From: Pseudomonas frederiksbergensis
GTDB taxonomy: Bacteria; Pseudomonadota; Gammaproteobacteria; Pseudomonadales; Pseudomonadaceae
NCBI RefSeq assembly: GCF_900105495.1
Contig: NZ_FNTF01000002.1
Span: 3,013,501-3,077,500 of the forward strand
Length of the DNA: 64,000 nucleotides
Reading direction: 5' to 3'
Below the pieces are notes generated by a model. The model saw only the letters and a list, made by a program, of their open reading frames with translations, was not told the origin of the DNA and did no database searches. The translations under genes were made by a program, and so were the position numbers. This document shows, one piece after another, positions 59,705-64,000 of the stretch (positions are counted from its first letter, which is position 1; each line of letters opens with the position of its first letter).

Positions 59705-61189
59705 ATGAGCACCAACGTCGACCAGAACAACCGCCCCGACTACGACACGGTCCTGCAGGACATTGCCGACTACGTCCTCAACTTCAAGATCCAGTCCGCC
59801 GAAGCCCTCGACACCGCCCGCAACTGCCTGATGGACACGTTGGGTTGCGGCTTGCTGGCCTTGCGCTTCCCTGAGTGCACCAAACACCTCGGCCCCATGG
59901 TGGAAGACACCGTTGTCCCGTTTGGCGCGCGCGTCCCCGGCACCCGTTATCGCCTCGACCCGGTCAAGGCCGCCTGGGACATCGGCTGCATCGTCCGCTG
60001 GCTCGACTACAACGACACCTGGCTCGCGGCCGAATGGGGCCATCCGTCCGATAACCTCGGCGGCATACTCGCGGTGGCCGATCACTTGTCGCAAAAACGC
60101 CTGGCCAATGGCGACGCGCCGCTGACCGTTCGCGCGGTGCTCGACGCCATGATCATGGCTCATGAAATCCAGGGCGTGATAGCGCTGGAAAACTCCTTCA
60201 ATCGTGTAGGCCTGGATCACGTCATTCTGGTGAAAGTCGCCTCGACCGCGGTCACCGCCAAGCTGATGGGCGCCAATCGTGAGCAGTTGTTGTCGGCGCT
60301 GTCCCATGCGTTCGCCGACGGCCAGGCGTTGCGCACTTACCGTCATGCGCCGAATGCCGGATCGCGTAAATCCTGGGCGGCCGGCGATGCATCCAGCCGT
60401 GGCGTGCGTCTGGCAGACATCGCGATGCGTGGCGAAATGGGCATCCCCGGTGTACTCAGCGCGAAACAATGGGGCTTCTACGACGTGCTGTTCAGCCACA
60501 CCAACAGCGACCTGGCGCTCAAGCCTGAAGACAAACGTGCGTTCAGCTTCTCCCGCAAGTACGGCAGCTACGTGATGGAAAACGTGCTGTTCAAGATCAG
60601 CTTCCCGGCCGAGTTCCACGCGCAAACGGCCTGCGAAGCGGCCGTGACGTTGCATCCGCAAGTCAGAAATCGCCTGCACGAAATCGACAAAATCGTTATC
60701 ACCACTCACGAATCGGCGATCCGCATCATCTCCAAGGTCGGCCCGCTGGCCAATGCGGCGGACCGTGACCATTGCATCCAGTACATGACAGCCGTGCCGC
60801 TGGCGTTCGGCAATCTGGTGGCCGAGCAGTACGAGGACGTCTTTCACGCGGCGCACCCGATCATCGACGTGCTGCGCGACAAAATGGTCATCGTCGAAGA
60901 CCCGCGCTACACCCGCGAATACCTGGAGGCCGATAAGCGCTCCATCGCCAATGCGATACAGGTGTTTTTCAAGGACGGCACCAGCACCGAAAACGTGTTG
61001 GTGGAGTACCCGATCGGCCATCGCCGTCGCCGCACCGACGGCATCCCGCTGCTGGAGGACAAGTTCAGGGCGAACCTGGCAACGCGCTTCACCGCCCAGC
61101 GCAGCGCCGAGATTTTTGCGTTGTGCAAGGACCAGGCGAAGCTTGAAGCGACACCGGTGAACCGCTTCATGGACCTCTTCGTAATCTGA
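59705..61189 (+). CDS. prpD: 2-Methylcitrate dehydratase PrpD
   Basis: A 494-residue MmgE/PrpD-family, iron-sulfur-free 2-methylcitrate dehydratase. Seen: [59 protein letters not shown], and the end of the lid domain [20 protein letters not shown]. It coexists with AcnD/PrpF in the same operon, the usual situation in Pseudomonas. A strong palindrome after the stop ends the operon. Confidence 0.95.
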   Translation: MSTNVDQNNRPDYDTVLQDIADYVLNFKIQSAEALDTARNCLMDTLGCGLLALRFPECTKHLGPMVEDTVVPFGARVPGTRYRLDPVKAAWDIGCIVRWLDYNDTWLAAEWGHPSDNLGGILAVADHLSQKRLANGDAPLTVRAVLDAMIMAHEIQGVIALENSFNRVGLDHVILVKVASTAVTAKLMGANREQLLSALSHAFADGQALRTYRHAPNAGSRKSWAAGDASSRGVRLADIAMRGEMGIPGVLSAKQWGFYDVLFSHTNSDLALKPEDKRAFSFSRKYGSYVMENVLFKISFPAEFHAQTACEAAVTLHPQVRNRLHEIDKIVITTHESAIRIISKVGPLANAADRDHCIQYMTAVPLAFGNLVAEQYEDVFHAAHPIIDVLRDKMVIVEDPRYTREYLEADKRSIANAIQVFFKDGTSTENVLVEYPIGHRRRRTDGIPLLEDKFRANLATRFTAQRSAEIFALCKDQAKLEATPVNRFMDLFVI

Positions 61190-61196
61190 TGCAAAT

Positions 61197-61222
61197 CTCT
61201 GTAGGAGCATGCTCCTACAGAG
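61197..61222. terminator. Perfect palindrome ending the prp operon
   Basis: A 26-base perfect palindrome (CTCTGTAGGAGCA ... ) between the convergent prpD and eamA genes; it can form a stable hairpin in both directions. Confidence 0.78.
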
Positions 61223-61230
61223 GTGGGGCT

Positions 61231-62163
61231 TCAGGTGTTAAACCATTTTTCGATCGGCAACTTGGTGATCGCAAACCCCGTCAGCAGAATCACCGAGTAC
61301 ATCATCAATTCCTGGGACACGGTTTGCCCCTCGTACCAGGCACCGATGATCACCGCGAACACCGGAAAAATGATGAACACAAACGACAGAATGATCGGGC
61401 TCAGCCGCTTGAGCAGCAGGAAGTAAACGATAAACCCGCCCACCGACGCCACCAGCCCCAGATAGAGCAGGGCGCTCCACGAACGCGCGGTGATGGCGCC
61501 GAACTCCGGTGCTTCGACACTCAACCCGGCGGCAAACAGCATCAGCCCGGCGATGCCGATTGGCAGCGTGTTGTAGGTAATCACGCTGATCGCCGTGCCG
61601 TGTTTTTTCGTCACCACGTAGCACAGTGCATGCATCACCGCCGCGCAGAGGATCGCCAACACCCCGAACATTTCGGCATGGTCCAGATGCAGCCCCTGGC
61701 TGCGGATGATCATGAACAGACTGCCGAAGCCGATGGCTATGCCCAGCACTTGCGAGGGGTAGATTTTCTCCCGCAGAAACAGCGAGGAAAACAGCAGGAT
61801 GAACACCGGCATGCAGCTGAACAGCAGCGCCGTCAGGCCGGACGAAACGTGCATCTCGCCGTAGTTGAGCAAGTAGTACGGCAGGCTGAAATACGACAGC
61901 GTGACAAAGATAAAAAACCAGCGACTTTCCTTGGGAAACAGCAGCGGCTCACGACGTATCAGGGCGAAGCCGAGAAAGAGCGGGAAGGCGATGAGGAACC
62001 GCAGGCCGGCGGCGGTCAGCGGCGGCACGCTTTCAACGGCAATCTTGATCCCGAGCCACGTGGTGCCCCAGCTCAGGCATACGATCAGGAACAGCACGCT
62101 GGTGACCAGGGCGGCCAGCCAGGGTTTGGCAATAGGTGAAGGTGCGTTGATGGCAATGGACAT
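61231..62163 (-). CDS. EamA/DMT-family exporter
   Basis: A 310-residue drug/metabolite transporter with ten membrane helices in two EamA repeats (LFLIVCLSWGTTWLGIKIAV, LFSCMPVFILLFSSLFLREK; second repeat from about 160, ALLYLGLVASVGGFIVYFLL). The ATG at 62163 follows AAAGGAG. It is divergent from a MocR regulator 92 bases away, which probably controls it; amino acid or amine export is a guess from such pairs. Confidence 0.88.
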   Translation of the reverse strand: MSIAINAPSPIAKPWLAALVTSVLFLIVCLSWGTTWLGIKIAVESVPPLTAAGLRFLIAFPLFLGFALIRREPLLFPKESRWFFIFVTLSYFSLPYYLLNYGEMHVSSGLTALLFSCMPVFILLFSSLFLREKIYPSQVLGIAIGFGSLFMIIRSQGLHLDHAEMFGVLAILCAAVMHALCYVVTKKHGTAISVITYNTLPIGIAGLMLFAAGLSVEAPEFGAITARSWSALLYLGLVASVGGFIVYFLLLKRLSPIILSFVFIIFPVFAVIIGAWYEGQTVSQELMMYSVILLTGFAITKLPIEKWFNT

Positions 62164-62255
62164 GATCGGACTCCTTTTATCGTCGGAATTGACCTCCTTC
62201 TGCAAAAGGTCTATCCCTGATTGAACCTGTTTCAAGCACGCTATTCGGGGCTGCA

Positions 62256-63665
62256 ATGACTGTCAAAACAAGTATTGCCACGGTGTCAATCCTGCGCGAC
62301 GGCCTGGCGAACGGTCTGGGTGTGAAATACAAACGCCTCGCCGACGCCGTTGAGAAAGGCATTGCTGAAGGGGTTATAGAGTCCGGCTGCAAATTGCCGC
62401 CGCATCGCCTGTTGGCGGAGAGCCTTGGTGTGACCATCGGTACCATCAGCCGCGCTTATGGTGAACTCGAACGGGTGGGATTGGTGGTCGCTCGCGTAGG
62501 AGACGGCACCTATGTGCGTCAGCGCGGAATGGAGCGACCGCGGGACGGTGGCTTTCGCAATGTCAGCAATGAGCCTCGTGCGTTTTTTGACATGAGCCGC
62601 AATCAACCGATTCCGGGGCAGGAAGCGCTTTTTCTGAGTCGGAGCCTGCAAGCGTTGTCCCTTGATGCTGAGGCGTTGCAACACATCAGCGGCTACACCG
62701 TCGACGTCGGTTTGCCACGCTATCGTGCGGCGGGCGCGCAATGGCTCAGGCATAAAGAATTTGTCCCGAATGCCGAGCAGATCGTTTGCGTGAACGGCGG
62801 CCAGCACGGCCTGTTGTGTGCCTTGATGGGGTTGCTCAAGGCGGGCGATACGTTGGTGACGGAACACCTGACCTATCCGGGGTTGATCAGAGTCGCGCGC
62901 CAGCTCGGGATAAAACTCATCGGCGTCGGGATCGATGATGAAGGCCTGGTGCCCGATGCCCTGGATGAGGTTTGCCGCAATCATCGTGTGTCGGCGCTGT
63001 ATTGCACACCGACAATCCAGAATCCTACGGCTGCGGTGATGTCCGTCGCACGGCGGGAGGCGATTGCAGAGGTCTGTCGGCAGCACAATCTGTTGATCTT
63101 TGAAGACGAAGCCCACGCGGTATTGGCTCAACAGCGACCGTTACCCTTGAGCCATTTCGCCCCGGAGCGTTCGGTGCTGATCGGCAGTCTGAGCAAGGCG
63201 GTTTCGGCGGGTTTGCGGGTCGGTTACCTGCATGCGCCGCAACCGTTGATCGGACGCTTGAGCGCAGCCGTACGCGGGACGTGCTGGATGGCCAGCCCGT
63301 TGTCATTGGAGGTGGCGAGTCTGTGGATAGAAAACGGCATGGCCGAGCAGTTGCTGGGCCAGCAGATTGCCGAGATCGGTCGGCGCAAGGCGTTGGTCAG
63401 TGGTTTGCTGGAAGGTTTGCCGTACAAAACCCATCCGCATAGCCCGCACTTCTGGATCGAAGTGCCCAAGCCTTGGCGGGCCTCGCAGATTGCTGAGGAG
63501 CTCAAGGCGAATAATTATCTGGTGGCGACGGCTGAATCGTTTGCGGTCGGGCAGGGGGCGGTGCCGCAGTTTATCAGGGCGAGTGTGTGTAATTCGGCGG
63601 GGGATGATCGGTTGTTGCTTCAAGGGTTTGAAGCGTTGGCGGGAGCTTTGGCTGAGACTGAGTGA
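62256..63665 (+). CDS. MocR-type regulator (GntR HTH plus aminotransferase domain)
   Basis: A 469-residue PLP-dependent regulator. N-terminal GntR winged helix (residues about 20-95, CKLPPHRLLAESLGVTIGTI), then a fold-type I aminotransferase-like domain with the PLP Lys in GSLSKAVSAGLRVGY, and ENPTAA-like QNPTAAVMS. Typical MocR proteins sense amino acids or vitamin B6 and control a neighbouring transporter or enzyme, here the divergent EamA gene. Confidence 0.9.
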   Translation: MTVKTSIATVSILRDGLANGLGVKYKRLADAVEKGIAEGVIESGCKLPPHRLLAESLGVTIGTISRAYGELERVGLVVARVGDGTYVRQRGMERPRDGGFRNVSNEPRAFFDMSRNQPIPGQEALFLSRSLQALSLDAEALQHISGYTVDVGLPRYRAAGAQWLRHKEFVPNAEQIVCVNGGQHGLLCALMGLLKAGDTLVTEHLTYPGLIRVARQLGIKLIGVGIDDEGLVPDALDEVCRNHRVSALYCTPTIQNPTAAVMSVARREAIAEVCRQHNLLIFEDEAHAVLAQQRPLPLSHFAPERSVLIGSLSKAVSAGLRVGYLHAPQPLIGRLSAAVRGTCWMASPLSLEVASLWIENGMAEQLLGQQIAEIGRRKALVSGLLEGLPYKTHPHSPHFWIEVPKPWRASQIAEELKANNYLVATAESFAVGQGAVPQFIRASVCNSAGDDRLLLQGFEALAGALAETE

Positions 63666-63690
63666 TCGTTCATCGTCGGAACGCCGCCCG

Positions 63691-63773
63691 GAGCAAGCTC
63701 ACTCCCACAGTTGATCCCCAGTGGACACAAAGTTTATGTACGACAGAGATCAACTGTGGGAGTGAGCCTGCTC
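63691..63773. repeat. Inverted REP pair
   Basis: Arms 63691-63716 and 63748-63773 agree at 25 of 26 positions (core CTCACTCCCACAGTTGATC and its complement), between the convergent mocR-like and ppsR genes. Confidence 0.82.
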
Positions 63774-63802
63774 GCGATAGCGGTATAACGGGCGCTACAG
63801 CA

Positions 63803-64000
63803 CTACTTGAACCGCCGCTCCACACCTTTCTCCACCAGAATCTTCGCCGAAATCTCTTCCACCGAAAAATGCGTGGAATTGATGTGCGGAATGTTCTCGC
63901 GACGGAACAGATTCTCCACCTCGCGCACTTCGAATTCGCACTGGGCGTAGCTCGAATAGCGACTGTTGGGCTTGCGCTCGTTACGGATCGCGGTGAGGCG
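63803..64000 (-). CDS. ppsR: Phosphoenolpyruvate synthase regulatory protein, 3' end
   Basis: The last 65 codons of a gene that continues beyond the right edge. The residues [36 protein letters not shown] and [14 protein letters not shown] fit the C-terminus of PpsR (DUF299), the bifunctional kinase/phosphorylase that switches PEP synthase activity. The start is outside the window. Confidence 0.85.
   Translation of the reverse strand, partial: RLTAIRNERKPNSRYSSYAQCEFEVREVENLFRRENIPHINSTHFSVEEISAKILVEKGVERRFK

Overview
The window comes from a Pseudomonas chromosome, most likely the P. fluorescens group. Supporting signs are high GC, a ThrH/PabB/CysH neighbourhood with Pseudomonas-type proteins, the gene order prpB-prpC-acnD-prpF-prpD behind a GntR regulator, and many inverted REP-type repeats carrying the GTGGGAGC core.

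From the left edge to about 31.4 kb there is an apparently complete myovirus prophage. Its left attachment site lies outside the window. The early block (305-6575, all minus strand) runs from a Cro-like protein through a YmfL-like regulator, small proteins, a Toprim primase-helicase and a mini P-loop protein to the integrase. A short Xre repressor (6660-7010, plus) is divergent from it. An Ogr-type activator and the portal and terminase genes follow on minus. The head, tail, lysis and baseplate genes (10.7-28.2 kb) form one tightly overlapped plus-strand operon. The head module is P2-like (Q-P-O-N-M-L order); the tail module has a DUF2586 sheath and a DUF2597 tube. The tail-assembly chaperone carries a canonical A AAA AAG -1 frameshift site.

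The right end of the prophage (28.3-31.4 kb) is accessory. It holds an AT-rich HEPN protein with an ApeA-like layout (candidate anti-phage RNase), a two-gene minus-strand operon behind a LexA-type box, an AT-rich non-coding stretch with seven GGTAAT/ATTACC hexamers, and a tRNA 3'-end fragment that I read as attR.

From 31.4 to 40.1 kb is host accessory DNA: a YbjQ-family protein, small proteins, two tandem glycine-zipper paralogues, a Gly/Ser-rich secreted protein, and an Rhs polymorphic toxin with an EndoU-like C-terminal nuclease and a translationally coupled candidate immunity protein.

From 40.3 to 64 kb is ordinary core and metabolic DNA. It includes a PUDP-like HAD phosphatase, an SDR/LysR divergent pair, a racemase-like protein with one catalytic Cys missing next to a frameshifted NCS1 permease, cysH, thrH, pabB, a retropepsin/7TM/ATP-grasp operon, the complete 2-methylcitrate (propionate) operon, an EamA exporter divergent from a MocR regulator, and the 3' end of ppsR.

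All calls come from reading the sequence. No database or folding program was run.
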